A DNA stretch of 64,000 nt from Bacillus cereus (GCF_002584535.1 NZ_NUOT01000027.1:97748-161747); one strand, 5' to 3'. Shown: positions 52,475 to 61,384, counted from the first letter of the stretch. A program made the numbers and translations. Notes: a model not told the origin generated them from the letters alone.

Positions 52475-52503
52475 CTAAAAAAGCCGTCGTAACAAACGAC
52501 AGC
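52475..52503 (-). terminator. Terminator after the lipoprotein gene
   Basis: The stem GCTGTCGT/ACGACGGC with one U-G pair is followed by TTTTTT on the minus strand. Confidence 0.88.
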
Positions 52504-52530
52504 CTCATGCATAACTATTACATTATTACT

Positions 52531-53058
52531 CTATTGATTTTTCTTCGCTTCTATTTTTTCTTTTGCATTTTCAGCCTTATCCAATGCTTCTCCGATTTTT
52601 TTCTGTTTTTCCCTTGCTTCATCAATGCTATCTACAGCCTTTATTACTTTATCAATGCCTTCTTCATCCACTTTTCTTTGCTTCTGAACTCTTTCTTTTT
52701 CTTTTTCTTCAATGTCTTTTGCTTTCTGAAGCATATTTTCTGCATTTGACTTTACAGATTTTTCAAGAGTAGCGTCCTTTTTCTTTTGCAATACTTGATT
52801 GGCATCATCTCTCGCCTCTAAATATTTTCCATCTTTTAACGCTGTTGCCCCGTGATTCATTAGTTTGGCAACTTCTGTATATGATTTCGTCTCATCCGTA
52901 GATTTTTCTTTTCCTGCTTTTTCGAACCACATGATTGCGTCACTATATTTCTCATCTTTTAATGCCTGCATACCTGTTTCAACTTGGATATCATAAGTAT
53001 TGCCGCATCCAGTCATCAGGAAAGACAAAAAAAGCATAACAAAACTTATTTTTCTCAT
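52531..53058 (-). CDS. Lipoprotein with TPR-like repeat and charged coiled coil
   Basis: The 175-residue protein has a lipoprotein signal peptide with lipobox LMTGC (lipidated C18). Two TPR-like helical hairpins follow (ALKDEKYSDAIMWFEKAGK and ALKDGKYLEARDDANQV), then a highly charged coiled coil to the end. ATG at 53058 has GAGGAG 9 bases upstream. It would sit on the outer face of the membrane. Partner unknown. Confidence 0.82.
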   Translation of the reverse strand: MRKISFVMLFLSFLMTGCGNTYDIQVETGMQALKDEKYSDAIMWFEKAGKEKSTDETKSYTEVAKLMNHGATALKDGKYLEARDDANQVLQKKKDATLEKSVKSNAENMLQKAKDIEEKEKERVQKQRKVDEEGIDKVIKAVDSIDEAREKQKKIGEALDKAENAKEKIEAKKNQ

Positions 53059-53158
53059 GATGTTTTTCTCCTCTTTCTTTGTTACACACCTTATATCATT
53101 GAACTTGATTCTATGCACACTTTATTAAATGTATCACACATAAAAAATACTTTCAAAA

Positions 53159-53214
53159 TAAAAAAAGCCAACTTATCCACATTTTTAAACATGTATAAGT
53201 TGGAGCTTTTTTAC
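53159..53214 (-). terminator. Terminator after the MFS gene
   Basis: An imperfect stem joins AAGCTCCAACTTAT and ATAAGTTGGCTT, with a long loop and a T-run on the minus strand. Confidence 0.75.
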
Positions 53215-53230
53215 AAAAGCTTCCTTTTAT

Positions 53231-54502
53231 TTACGCTGACACATCCACTTGTTTTTTCATACCCCACTGCTTCATCCCTAATAGTACTACTAAAAGCAAC
53301 CCAACTCCCAATGTTAACATTACGATACTAGTAGGAAGCATATCTAATAAAAATCCAAACAAAATCATTCCGAGCGGAGCAATTGCTGTAGCAATTGTTT
53401 CGAGAAGTCCAAAAACGCGTCCTAAATATCCTGGATCTGTTGTTTTTTGAATATGTACTTGCATTGGTATATTCACTGCTATCATTGAAACACCACTCAG
53501 AAGCATAAAAACAATATAATAAAGAAAACTTGCTGCCTTTGGAATCGTAACGATTAACGGAAAGACAGTACATAAACTTAAGCTTGCAAATAACAATAAG
53601 CTAATATAAATAGATCGAAACGGGTTATTCATTTCCTTGCGAACAGATAAAACAAATGCCCCAATTAGCATTCCAACCGCTAACATACCTTCTACAGTAC
53701 CCAGTTGCTTAGAAGTTAAATGTAAGTTTTGTACAATAATATACGGAAGTGCAACAAAAAGTGCACTAGAAAAAAAGTTTACCCAAAGAGCAATTTTCAT
53801 GAGTCCATATATTTCTTGTTGCTGTTTCACATATAAAAACCCATCCTTTATACTTGTTAAGAAATGTGCCTTATCTTGCTCTACTTCTTTTTTATACAAA
53901 TCAAATTTGATAAATAATTGTACAATAACAGCCAAGAAAAATGTAATACCATTTAAGAGAAAAAAGGATGTAATGGAAAACAACCCAAATATTATCCCGC
54001 CAATTATCGGCGCTAAAATTCTTGATAATGAATCCGCTGTTTGATTTAAAGCACTCGCTTTTTGAATACGCTCCACATCCACTAAATTTGGAATTGAAGA
54101 AGTGAATGAAACAGAATAGAAACTTGCACATATTGATAATAATGCGGCCGAAATATAAATAAATAGAAGTGATGGCCCAAATATAGTAGAAAGAATAAAC
54201 ATTGTAATCATTGTTAAACTACTTAATAAGTCCATTCCAATAATAAGCCACCGTCGATTTACACGATCTGCTACTGCCCCAGCAATTGGTCCACATACCA
54301 CCCTTGGTATAGATCCGCAAATAAGTGTCATTGCAAATCCTACTCCTGACCCTGTTGTTTTTAAAACATATAAACCCATTGCAAACGTATAAATTCCTGC
54401 ACCTAATAAAGAAGTAATTTTTCCAATCATCATCAAAATGATATTTCTTGTTGCAATTTTGAGTCTTGGATCATTTCCCCTTATACTTACGTCTTCCATC
54501 AT
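53231..54502 (-). CDS. MFS transporter, probable multidrug efflux
   Basis: The protein of about 423 residues has twelve helices with the MFS loop motif PIAGAVADRVNRRWLI and a C-terminal half typical of the Bacillus enterobactin-exporter-like (MFS_3) drug efflux group. ATG at 54502 has GGGAG 6 bases upstream. It is divergent from an XRE-TPR regulator, with twin palindromes between them, and is its probable target. Confidence 0.85.
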   Translation of the reverse strand: MMEDVSIRGNDPRLKIATRNIILMMIGKITSLLGAGIYTFAMGLYVLKTTGSGVGFAMTLICGSIPRVVCGPIAGAVADRVNRRWLIIGMDLLSSLTMITMFILSTIFGPSLLFIYISAALLSICASFYSVSFTSSIPNLVDVERIQKASALNQTADSLSRILAPIIGGIIFGLFSITSFFLLNGITFFLAVIVQLFIKFDLYKKEVEQDKAHFLTSIKDGFLYVKQQQEIYGLMKIALWVNFFSSALFVALPYIIVQNLHLTSKQLGTVEGMLAVGMLIGAFVLSVRKEMNNPFRSIYISLLLFASLSLCTVFPLIVTIPKAASFLYYIVFMLLSGVSMIAVNIPMQVHIQKTTDPGYLGRVFGLLETIATAIAPLGMILFGFLLDMLPTSIVMLTLGVGLLLVVLLGMKQWGMKKQVDVSA

Positions 54503-54518
54503 GTCACTCTCCCTTAAA

Positions 54519-54539
54519 AAGTTAAATTGTGTTAAACTT
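54519..54539. promoter_or_regulatory. Operator copy 1 (AAGTT...AACTT palindrome)
   Basis: A 21-bp imperfect palindrome (AAGTT arms, centre TTGTG) lies next to the -10 TATAAT (54540-54545) of the MFS promoter. It closely matches the second copy at 54574. Confidence 0.65.
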
Positions 54540-54573
54540 ATTATATAACCACTTTTCAAATTTTGACAACAAA

Positions 54574-54594
54574 AAGTTTAATTGTATTTAACTT
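54574..54594. promoter_or_regulatory. Operator copy 2 (AAGTT...AACTT palindrome)
   Basis: This 21-bp palindrome resembles copy 1 (same arms, centre TTGTA). It overlaps the plus-strand promoter: -35 TTGACA at 54563-54568 and a -10-like TATTTA 16 bases on. Confidence 0.65.
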
Positions 54595-54618
54595 TTTTTA
54601 TAATAAAGGAGCAACTAT

Positions 54619-55833
54619 ATGGCTACTCTTGGTGAAAAAATTAAAGCATTGCGAAAAGAAAAGCGTTTTACGCAAACACAATTGGCTGGCTCAGAGCTAA
54701 CAAAAAGTATGCTGAGTCAAATTGAGAATGGGAAAGCGACACCTTCCATGAAGACATTACAATATCTTGCTAGTAAGCTTGAATGTGAAGCAAGCTTTTT
54801 ACTAGAAGACGACAACGAAGAAGTGAAAAAACTGATTCCAAAGATGGAACAGGCAATAAAAAATAATCAATTTGAGGAAGTGTATCGTACACTGCTACCT
54901 ATTGTTCAAAAGGAACTACCGCCCACTTTAAGTACAGCTCGTTTATATAAACAATATATAGGCGCTGCATTTAATATGAAAGATTACGACATACATTCGT
55001 ATATCGAAAAAGCCGTAGCAATTTTTCAAAAATATGCTTTATACCGTGAAAGTACACAAACCAGTTTAAAGCTTTGTTATGTATTATTTGTCCATAAAAA
55101 ATATGAAGAATGCCTAGAACTTCTTACTTCTATTCGAAAAGAATATGAAGCAAGACAATTAGAGATGGACCTTATTATACAAATAGAACTATTCTTATGT
55201 GAAGCAGTTGTTTTACTTGCATATGGTGATTATGACGGGTGCGAAATAATTATCTTACAGGCCCTTGACTTCTCAAAAGAAAATCAAGTGTATTATAAAA
55301 CAGACGAATTTTATCGAATCCTCTCTTATCAAAAGGTAATAGTAGCTGATGAAAATAAATATTTACACTATATAAAGAAATCCGAGCAATTTGCTATTTT
55401 TACAGAAAACACTTTATCCCTTGCTGTTGTAGACATATTAAAAGCTTATTACTATAACACAATCACAACTGAATACACGTTAGCTCTACAGCATCTAGAA
55501 CTGTTTAGAGAAAAACTCCAAGGTGAACAACTCTTTCAAGAAGACGGGGCGTATTACGTAGAAAAGGGAAAATCTTTATACGGTCTCAAACGATACGAAG
55601 AGGCCTTAGAAGCATTAGAACGAGCAACAATTCCGGATTATATGTTCCATCCACTAGACCAAGCATGGATTATAACCGGAGGAGCTTATCGTGCTCTTTG
55701 TTATATGAAACTCCAAAACAAAGAGAAGGCGCTTCAAGAGGCAACCGAAGCCTTTCATGCTATACAAGAATTTCCTGATTCGATATTTACTGTGTTTATT
55801 AAAGAAACGTTACAAATAATACAAAAGTCTTAA
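54619..55833 (+). CDS. XRE family regulator with TPR domain
   Basis: The 404-residue protein has an N-terminal XRE helix-turn-helix (LGEKIKALRKEKRFTQTQLAG, then LTKSMLSQIENGKATPSMKTLQYLASKL) and a long TPR-like helical domain to the end. It has the shape of the Rap/NprR/PlcR group, which bind signal peptides, but no peptide gene is recognisable next to it. It probably controls itself and the divergent MFS gene through the two palindromes. Confidence 0.85.
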   Translation: MATLGEKIKALRKEKRFTQTQLAGSELTKSMLSQIENGKATPSMKTLQYLASKLECEASFLLEDDNEEVKKLIPKMEQAIKNNQFEEVYRTLLPIVQKELPPTLSTARLYKQYIGAAFNMKDYDIHSYIEKAVAIFQKYALYRESTQTSLKLCYVLFVHKKYEECLELLTSIRKEYEARQLEMDLIIQIELFLCEAVVLLAYGDYDGCEIIILQALDFSKENQVYYKTDEFYRILSYQKVIVADENKYLHYIKKSEQFAIFTENTLSLAVVDILKAYYYNTITTEYTLALQHLELFREKLQGEQLFQEDGAYYVEKGKSLYGLKRYEEALEALERATIPDYMFHPLDQAWIITGGAYRALCYMKLQNKEKALQEATEAFHAIQEFPDSIFTVFIKETLQIIQKS

Positions 55834-55901
55834 ATCAACTCTGAAATGGTATATTCCTCCTCTCTTCAAGCAACAATAGTAAAGATGGGAGGAATGTAAG
55901 A

Positions 55902-56081
55902 ATGAATGTACAACGTGCAAAAGAGCTATCCGAGTCATCAGAACAAGCGCATGTTAGTTTTCAAGGCCTGCCTGTTATGATCCAACACGTTGATGAAAGC
56001 AATGAAACCGCCCGAATATATGATGCAACAAATCCAGAACGTGAATTAACTGTTCCGATTAATAGTCTGGAGGAACTATAA
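55902..56081 (+). CDS. sspH: H-type small acid-soluble spore protein
   Basis: The 59-residue protein reads MNVQRAKELSESSEQAHVSF, later GLPVMIQHVDESNETARIY and ERELTVPINSLEEL. This is the SspH family almost from end to end. It is a minor spore coat/core protein made in the forespore. GGGAGG lies 9 bases before the ATG. A sigma-G promoter is expected upstream but I could not fix one with confidence. Confidence 0.95.
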   Translation: MNVQRAKELSESSEQAHVSFQGLPVMIQHVDESNETARIYDATNPERELTVPINSLEEL

Positions 56082-56082
56082 G

Positions 56083-56118
56083 AAATCCCACTTCAGTTTT
56101 ATTTGAAGTGGGATTTTT
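56083..56118 (+). terminator. Terminator after sspH
   Basis: The perfect 13-bp stem AAATCCCACTTCA/TGAAGTGGGATTT is followed by TTCTTATTTTT. Confidence 0.92.
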
Positions 56119-56155
56119 CTTATTTTTGTGTTTGCGTATATGCGATGAATGGCCA

Positions 56156-56248
56156 TCAATTTTCTTTTCCCAATATTTTGACCATCACTGGTACAAATAA
56201 TGCTAATGTTACAAATGCAAACAACAAACCCACTAAAGTGAGATTCAT
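56156..56248 (-). CDS. Possible 30-residue membrane peptide
   Basis: A 30-codon frame encodes a single hydrophobic helix (LTLVGLLFAFVTLALFVPVM) with a short basic tail. There is no good ribosome site, so it may be a chance frame or a degraded gene. Confidence 0.3.
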   Translation of the reverse strand: MNLTLVGLLFAFVTLALFVPVMVKILGKEN

Positions 56249-56412
56249 TACTTTTTCGATAATTCATCCAATACAGTACGTGATATTTCAAACCCGAACA
56301 TTATATGCTTTTTAAAAATCTTATTACAAATAAATCCCATTGTATAATATGAATTTATTTTCAATTCATAACTTTATGATAAAATATATTTTATTATATT
56401 TGGAGGTGTAAA

Positions 56413-56748
56413 ATGGACAATTTATTTTCTGAAAAGCCCTTTTATTACGCAGTTATATTCACTTCCCAGCTTTCGCAAGACACTACTGATTATGACGATG
56501 TTGCAGAAGAAATAGAGAAACGTGCTAAAGAACAACCTGGATTTATAAACGTTGAAAGCGTACGGGATACATCCGGTTTTGGAATTACAATTTCATATTG
56601 GGAATCGCTTGAAGCAATTAAACAATGGAAAGATAATGCAGCACATACTATAGCAAGACAAAGAGGTCGTGAACAATGGTATGAACAGTTCCATGTGCGG
56701 ATTTGTCTTGTTGAAAAAGAATATGTTTTTCATAGGAAGGAGTTTTAA
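56413..56748 (+). CDS. Antibiotic biosynthesis monooxygenase (ABM) domain protein
   Basis: The 111-residue protein has the ABM dimeric alpha-beta barrel pattern: YAVIFTSQL, QPGFINVESVRD, ISYWESLEAIKQWKDNAAH and EQWYEQFHVRI. Members are small monooxygenases or heme/aldehyde-related proteins; the exact activity cannot be read here. GGAGG lies 6 bases before the ATG. It heads a three-gene unit with a DLH-type hydrolase and a small membrane protein. Confidence 0.83.
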   Translation: MDNLFSEKPFYYAVIFTSQLSQDTTDYDDVAEEIEKRAKEQPGFINVESVRDTSGFGITISYWESLEAIKQWKDNAAHTIARQRGREQWYEQFHVRICLVEKEYVFHRKEF

Positions 56749-56751
56749 TTG

Positions 56752-57357
56752 ATGAATCAGAAAGTAGCTCTTATTGCTATACACGAAATATACGGAGTAA
56801 ATGAACATATGCAGGATATCGTTACAAAATTCTCTTCTCAACATGTAGATGTCTTCTGCCCAAACCTTTTACAATTAAACTCTCATTTTCATTATAATGA
56901 CGAACAAAAAGCTTACTCTCATTTTATAAAAAACGTTGGGTTCCAACATGGAAAAGAACAAGTTGAGGAAATAATTACGACACTTTCAAAAAAATATTCA
57001 TGCATAGGACTTATAGGCTTTAGCGTTGGCGCAACCATCTCTTGGCTATGTAGTAAAAATCCAAAAGTTAATTTCGTTATTAGCTGCTATGGCTCTCGCA
57101 TACGAGACTATTCTTATATGATTCCTACATGTCCTACTCTTTTAATTTTTCCAGAAACAGAATTAAACTGTTCAGTTTCCTCTCTTATTGCAACATTGCA
57201 AGAACAAAACAACCCATTTCTACATATACACCAGTTTCCAGGATATCATGGATTTTTGGATCCTTATACTGCAAAATATAACGGAGAATCTACAAAACAA
57301 GCATACGAAATGATAGATTCATTTCTTCAAAAAAATGTAACACAACAAGTATATTGA
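56752..57357 (+). CDS. Dienelactone hydrolase family protein
   Basis: The 201-residue alpha/beta hydrolase has the N-terminal DLH segment ALIAIHEIYGVNEHMQD, a serine nucleophile in LIGFSVGATIS (classic DLH uses cysteine) and the histidine in PGYHGFLDP. It lies 3 bases after the ABM gene and probably acts in the same pathway. Start ATG at 56752; an adjacent TTG is possible. Confidence 0.83.
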   Translation: MNQKVALIAIHEIYGVNEHMQDIVTKFSSQHVDVFCPNLLQLNSHFHYNDEQKAYSHFIKNVGFQHGKEQVEEIITTLSKKYSCIGLIGFSVGATISWLCSKNPKVNFVISCYGSRIRDYSYMIPTCPTLLIFPETELNCSVSSLIATLQEQNNPFLHIHQFPGYHGFLDPYTAKYNGESTKQAYEMIDSFLQKNVTQQVY

Positions 57358-57369
57358 AGGAGTTTTGAT

Positions 57370-57729
57370 ATGCCATTTACATTACTTTTACTCGCTTTCG
57401 TTTTTCTAATCATTACCATAACATTAACTTTCATTTTTATAACTCTTAAAAATCAAAAATATTTAAACCGTCCTTATCGCCATTCCTTTATCGTTATGAC
57501 TTTATTTCTTGGACATTGGATTTTAGTTTTGACTAGTTTCTATACATTACTCCCCAACTATATTAGCGATTTTATTTTTCTACCAATCTGGTATTTTCTT
57601 TGTATTTTAGGATTTATGGTTTTCATAAAAGAATGGAAAAATAACCGAGTTATTTCTGTATCCGTCGGTGCTTTCTCTTTTATTAGTCTACTCTTTGGCA
57701 TACTATTACAAGGAATTTCTAAAATGTAG
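57370..57729 (+). CDS. Hypothetical membrane protein
   Basis: The 119-residue protein has four predicted helices and no recognisable motif. AGGAG lies 7 bases before the ATG and the gene starts 12 bases after the DLH gene, so it is third in that unit. Function unknown. Confidence 0.65.
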   Translation: MPFTLLLLAFVFLIITITLTFIFITLKNQKYLNRPYRHSFIVMTLFLGHWILVLTSFYTLLPNYISDFIFLPIWYFLCILGFMVFIKEWKNNRVISVSVGAFSFISLLFGILLQGISKM

Positions 57730-57740
57730 GTTTGGTTTAC

Positions 57741-57774
57741 AGGAGCTGAATTTTTGGAATTAGCTCCTTTTTTA
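57741..57774 (+). terminator. Terminator of the ABM-DLH unit
   Basis: The stem AGGAGCT/AGCTCCT, extended by AAT/ATT, is followed by six T. Confidence 0.85.
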
Positions 57775-57828
57775 CAGAACGCTCCTCAAAACAGAAATGA
57801 ATAAATGAAAGGGAAGAAAAGTCTACTA

Positions 57829-58008
57829 TTAACTTTTCTTCCCTCTATTTTTATCTTCACTTTTACGGGACTGTACTGTGGTGGATTCACACGGTGTGTA
57901 ATAAATTTGCGGGGTTACTTTTTGAACAAGCATTGTATAAGTCGCAAGGCCAATGATAAAACAAATAAACAATGTAAACAAGATGACACCTATTGTTACA
58001 ATAATCAT
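57829..58008 (-). CDS. Small membrane protein, DUF3951-like
   Basis: The 59-residue protein has one N-terminal helix (IVTIGVILFTLFICFIIGL), then YTMLVQKVTPQIYYTPCE and a charged tail. The shape and the YTP segment resemble DUF3951 proteins. AAGGGG lies 7 bases before the ATG. Function unknown. Confidence 0.65.
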   Translation of the reverse strand: MIIVTIGVILFTLFICFIIGLATYTMLVQKVTPQIYYTPCESTTVQSRKSEDKNRGKKS

Positions 58009-58070
58009 AATACCACCCCTTTGTTAATCATGCTATTACACTTTTCGATACAATATGAGCGAAATCCTTG

Positions 58071-58382
58071 TTATAGGAACAATCGTAACAAAATAATCAC
58101 AATCACACCTGTCAATACCGTTCCTAATAAACTTCGCGTATAGATAGCAACAAAGAATGTCGGGATTGCTGCAATTAAATAATCCCATTGCATTGTTTTA
58201 TTCATAAAGAGTACTTCGGCAAGGAGCGCTGCCAATATAGCAATAGGTATATAACTTAACCATTTTAAGCCCCAATCTGGAATTTGTATTTTACTAAATA
58301 CTATAAGCGGCAATAGGCGTGGGATTAAAGTAACTACACCTGCTCCCATTAAAAGTAATAACACATCGAGTCTTACTTCCAT
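58071..58382 (-). CDS. azlD: Branched-chain amino acid exporter small subunit AzlD
   Basis: The 103-residue protein has three or four helices with the AzlD segment VTLIPRLLPL near the N-terminus. It overlaps the end of azlC by 10 bases, so the two are coupled. AzlCD together export branched-chain amino acids and analogues. Confidence 0.87.
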   Translation of the reverse strand: MEVRLDVLLLLMGAGVVTLIPRLLPLIVFSKIQIPDWGLKWLSYIPIAILAALLAEVLFMNKTMQWDYLIAAIPTFFVAIYTRSLLGTVLTGVIVIILLRLFL

Positions 58383-59098
58383 TTTTCAATCACCACCCCT
58401 ATCGTTGCTGCTGTAAGTGTTGCAATGATAACAGCTACGCTTGCTGGAACAAAAAAATGTAGGCTATATGCGATTACAATTGCCGCAATCGCAACGCTAA
58501 GATGAATTGCCACTTTTGGGTGACTGCCCATTAACTGCAAAACAAATAATCCAATGAACATAGCAGGTAAAGCATAATCCATACCATATGTATGAGGGTC
58601 TGGTATCCATTCACCAAAAATACCACCGATGACATTCGCAATGATCCAGTTTAAGTATGCTGTCACATTTAAACCAAGCATCCATCTTTCGCTTAAATAT
58701 TGCTTTTTTGAAGCTTGCTGAACCGCAAGACCAAATGTTTCGTCTGTAATTTGCGAACCAATGATCATATTTTTCAAAAAAGGAACTTTCATTAAATATG
58801 GTGCGAGCGCAGCACTCATTAACAAATGACGTAAGTTAACAAAAAATACGGTGAAAATGATTGCAGAAGCAGGAGCTCCAGCTGCAAACATACCAGCGAG
58901 TATAAATTGTGAGGAACCAGCATAAATCAAAGTAGACATAAGCGCAATTTCTACTAAAGAAAATCCAGCTGTTTTTTCAATTACACCTGCTGCAATACCA
59001 ATACTTAAATAACCGAGTACAGTCGGTAAACAGTCTTTCACGCCTTGCCGAAATGTTTCATTACCATGCAGCGTCACCTGTGCTTCAGCCCGGTTCAT
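58373..59098 (-). CDS. azlC: Branched-chain amino acid exporter large subunit AzlC
   Basis: The 241-residue membrane protein has the AzlC segments LPTVLGYLSIGIAAGV, STLIYAGSSQFILAGM, FFVNLRHLLMSAALAP and SQITDETFGLA. ATG at 59098 has GGGGG 9 bases upstream. It shares a unit with azlD. Upstream is a broken TrmB-family regulator. Confidence 0.92.
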   Translation of the reverse strand: MNRAEAQVTLHGNETFRQGVKDCLPTVLGYLSIGIAAGVIEKTAGFSLVEIALMSTLIYAGSSQFILAGMFAAGAPASAIIFTVFFVNLRHLLMSAALAPYLMKVPFLKNMIIGSQITDETFGLAVQQASKKQYLSERWMLGLNVTAYLNWIIANVIGGIFGEWIPDPHTYGMDYALPAMFIGLFVLQLMGSHPKVAIHLSVAIAAIVIAYSLHFFVPASVAVIIATLTAATIGVVIEKWK

Positions 59099-59111
59099 TA
59101 TTCTTCCCCCT

Positions 59112-59524
59112 TCATTTTTTCATGAGTCTTTTCCCTGTTACAACGTGAACTAGATCTGCATTACCACGCCATAGTGTATCTAGTTTAATCGGACCGAACT
59201 CTTGTGTAATTTCTTCAATCATAATATCATGACGAACATATTCTGTTGCGACAAGCACTAGTGCTGGATCATATGTTGTCACAGCCCATGATGTGCTATG
59301 CTCTGAAAAGTCAGCAATCAAAACCTCTTTCCCATCGCGTGCAACAACTGTTAAATGTCCCCCATTCGCTCTTTCACAACATCTGGCGTCATATAATTAT
59401 GATGAAAGGTTGTTCCAATTTTTGTTTGAGGTGCCCCAAAAAGAATAGAAAATATATGTACACCCTCCTGCTCTTTTCTCCGAATCAATGACTCAAACTC
59501 AGTTACTTGCTGTTCCCATAATAC
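59112..59524 (-). pseudogene. TrmB family regulator, truncated and frameshifted
   Basis: The two frames together give the C-terminal half of a TrmB-like regulator: WEQQVTEFESLIRRKEQEG, then IFSILFGAPQTKIGTTFHHN, then after the break GGHLTVVARDGKEVLIADFS through FGPIKLDTLWRG to the stop. The break is in a run of five G (59359-59363, minus strand) that needs six to stay in frame. The N-terminal DNA-binding half is missing; a stop lies just upstream at 59525. It is directly upstream of azlCD. Confidence 0.75.
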
Positions 59525-59786
59525 CTACTAATATAAAAAGAAAAAAATGGATAGTCAATAAAATTCTGAATTTTATTTCAATTAACGAAAATAAGCTATC
59601 TTTAAAGAAGATAACCTATTTCACCACTCTATAAATCTATTTTGATTTTTCGACATATCACGCTTCTATGCATGTCCGGATGCTCTCTCCCACCTAAAAG
59701 GAAAGGTTTTATTTCGTTTTTTCAATTTGAATTTATATGATAACAGTACTTAGCCCTCAGTGAAAGTTTTCTTCCTTACTAAAAGC

Positions 59787-60200
59787 TTATTTCAATTTCT
59801 CGTATTCTTTCAAAGCATTTTGTAAAGTTAAAGTTAATCGTTTTGGTAGACGCTCTAACGAAAACCACCCAATTTCACTAATAGCGTGTTGTTCTCGATT
59901 TTCTGCTATCCCGTTTTTTACTTTTGCAATATACGTCGGACATACCCAATGCGCTTCTTCATCAGGTAAAATGTGATTCGTCACACATAATAGCGACGTG
60001 AGTTCGATTTCTAGTCCTACCTCTTCTTCAATTTCCCTAATAACTGTATCTTCCGCTGTTTCCATCCATTCTACTTTCCCACCAGGAAGACTCCAGTGTC
60101 CTTGCTCCGGTGCCTTCTTTCTCTGCACAAGCAATAACTCGCCCTGCCCATTTAAAATAAATGCCCCGACACCGACGCGTGGATGTAATTGTTGGCTCAT
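59787..60200 (-). CDS. Nudix hydrolase
   Basis: The 137-residue protein has a complete Nudix box GGKVEWMETAEDTVIREIEE followed by EVGL, and the N-terminus VGVGAFILNGQGELLLVQR. It hydrolyses a nucleoside diphosphate derivative; the substrate cannot be read from the sequence. GAGGAG lies 8 bases before the ATG. It is a single gene. Confidence 0.9.
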   Translation of the reverse strand: MSQQLHPRVGVGAFILNGQGELLLVQRKKAPEQGHWSLPGGKVEWMETAEDTVIREIEEEVGLEIELTSLLCVTNHILPDEEAHWVCPTYIAKVKNGIAENREQHAISEIGWFSLERLPKRLTLTLQNALKEYEKLK

Positions 60201-60298
60201 ATTAACTTCTCCTCTTAATTTGTAAGTTTTCTTGATTTTAGCATAAAAATAATAGAGCTACTCTCTATCAGTTTCATAAAACCAATAGAAAGCAGCTC

Positions 60299-61204
60299 TC
60301 ATTGTTTCATAGACATCATTTGTTCTTTCGTGTCTATTTTGTTATGATGAAATTTATTTTTCTCCAAATATTGCTTGCATATATTCACAAAAGACGGTAA
60401 TGTTCGAATTTGATCAATATCAGAGCTCTCAATGAAATGATTCATTTGATTTGTCATTTCGTTCATACTAGAAATAAGCTCCTCTTTTTCATGCCTCAAT
60501 CTCTCATTTTCAGCACGAAGATTTTGAAGCTCTTTCTGTATATCTTGTGTATTATCTTCTTTTCTATGCCCAGCTGCCATACTTGAAAGTTTATAAATTC
60601 CTTCCATAAACTGATACAGTTCTTTTTTCTGCCCTTCCGCACCAATTGTTTCAAAATTATCGACAATACCTGATAATATAGTAACTAGATTATTTTCTGT
60701 CTTTTCATTTTGGAGCACTATACTTTTCCCTTCATTCCACTTCTCATTTATATGCTGTTCTGGTTCGTGTTTTTTCTTGCGTCCAGGTGTCCCCTTTTTT
60801 ATATTTTCAAACGGTAACTCTTGTTTTTTTAATTTATAGTACGTATTCTGTAGTTGGCTTTCCGTTTTCGGAAATAAATGTAGATTCTCTTTACTAATCG
60901 CCTTTGAAGTATCTGCAATATTTAAATTATAATGCTGACAAAATTGATACGTAGCATATAAAAATTCCAGCTCTGATTTCAACCACATCATTTGGGATTG
61001 CTCGTATGCAAATACCCCGCCCACTTTTTCAATATCCCTTTGAAAGGCTACCATTTTATGATATAAGTCCATTAACTCTGCATACGTTACATGGAATTTC
61101 CTTTCTATTTCCCTACACTCTTCTTCTATTTTCTGAACATTTTTCATTCCACTCACTATATTTTTCAAAAGATCTAGTACATGAATTGCTGTCTGTTGGT
61201 ACAT
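60299..61204 (-). CDS. Hypothetical protein with coiled coil and basic linker
   Basis: The 301-residue protein is helical. It has a basic central stretch (KKGTPGRKKKHEP, near residue 150) and a leucine-spaced coiled coil (IQKELQNLRAENERLRHEKE, near residue 225). It has no membrane segment. The combination suggests a DNA- or protein-binding regulator. ATG at 61204 is preferred because GGGAG lies 10 bases upstream; the longer ATG has no site. A perfect palindrome lies 68 bases upstream. I do not recognise the family. Confidence 0.6.
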   Translation of the reverse strand: MYQQTAIHVLDLLKNIVSGMKNVQKIEEECREIERKFHVTYAELMDLYHKMVAFQRDIEKVGGVFAYEQSQMMWLKSELEFLYATYQFCQHYNLNIADTSKAISKENLHLFPKTESQLQNTYYKLKKQELPFENIKKGTPGRKKKHEPEQHINEKWNEGKSIVLQNEKTENNLVTILSGIVDNFETIGAEGQKKELYQFMEGIYKLSSMAAGHRKEDNTQDIQKELQNLRAENERLRHEKEELISSMNEMTNQMNHFIESSDIDQIRTLPSFVNICKQYLEKNKFHHNKIDTKEQMMSMKQ

Positions 61205-61271
61205 TTTATATTCACTCCCACTCAGCATTTTTGCAATTTCAACTTCTTCTTTGTCTTTTGTAAAAATAAAA

Positions 61272-61300
61272 AAATATTATAAAAATATTTTATAATATTT
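61272..61300. repeat. Perfect AT-rich inverted repeat upstream of the coiled-coil gene
   Basis: AAATATTATA and TATAATATTT are separated by 9 bases. It lies between two divergent genes and could be an operator or a chance AT palindrome. Confidence 0.4.
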
Positions 61301-61384
61301 CTGAATTATCCGTCAAACAAATGTGAATTGACACATTCTATTTTTATATTAAGATTATTTTATAGTAATGTGAGGGGGATCTAA

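Noticed and set aside
52357-52749. Plus-strand open frame of 130 codons with hydrophobic composition
   Set aside because: It is antisense to the lipoprotein gene and its terminator. The phenylalanine-rich tail comes from the lysine-rich coiled coil on the other strand.
56076-56291. Minus-strand frame of 71 codons over the sspH terminator
   Set aside because: It includes the terminator stem of sspH and has no ribosome site; a shorter hydrophobic frame in the same place is listed with low confidence instead.
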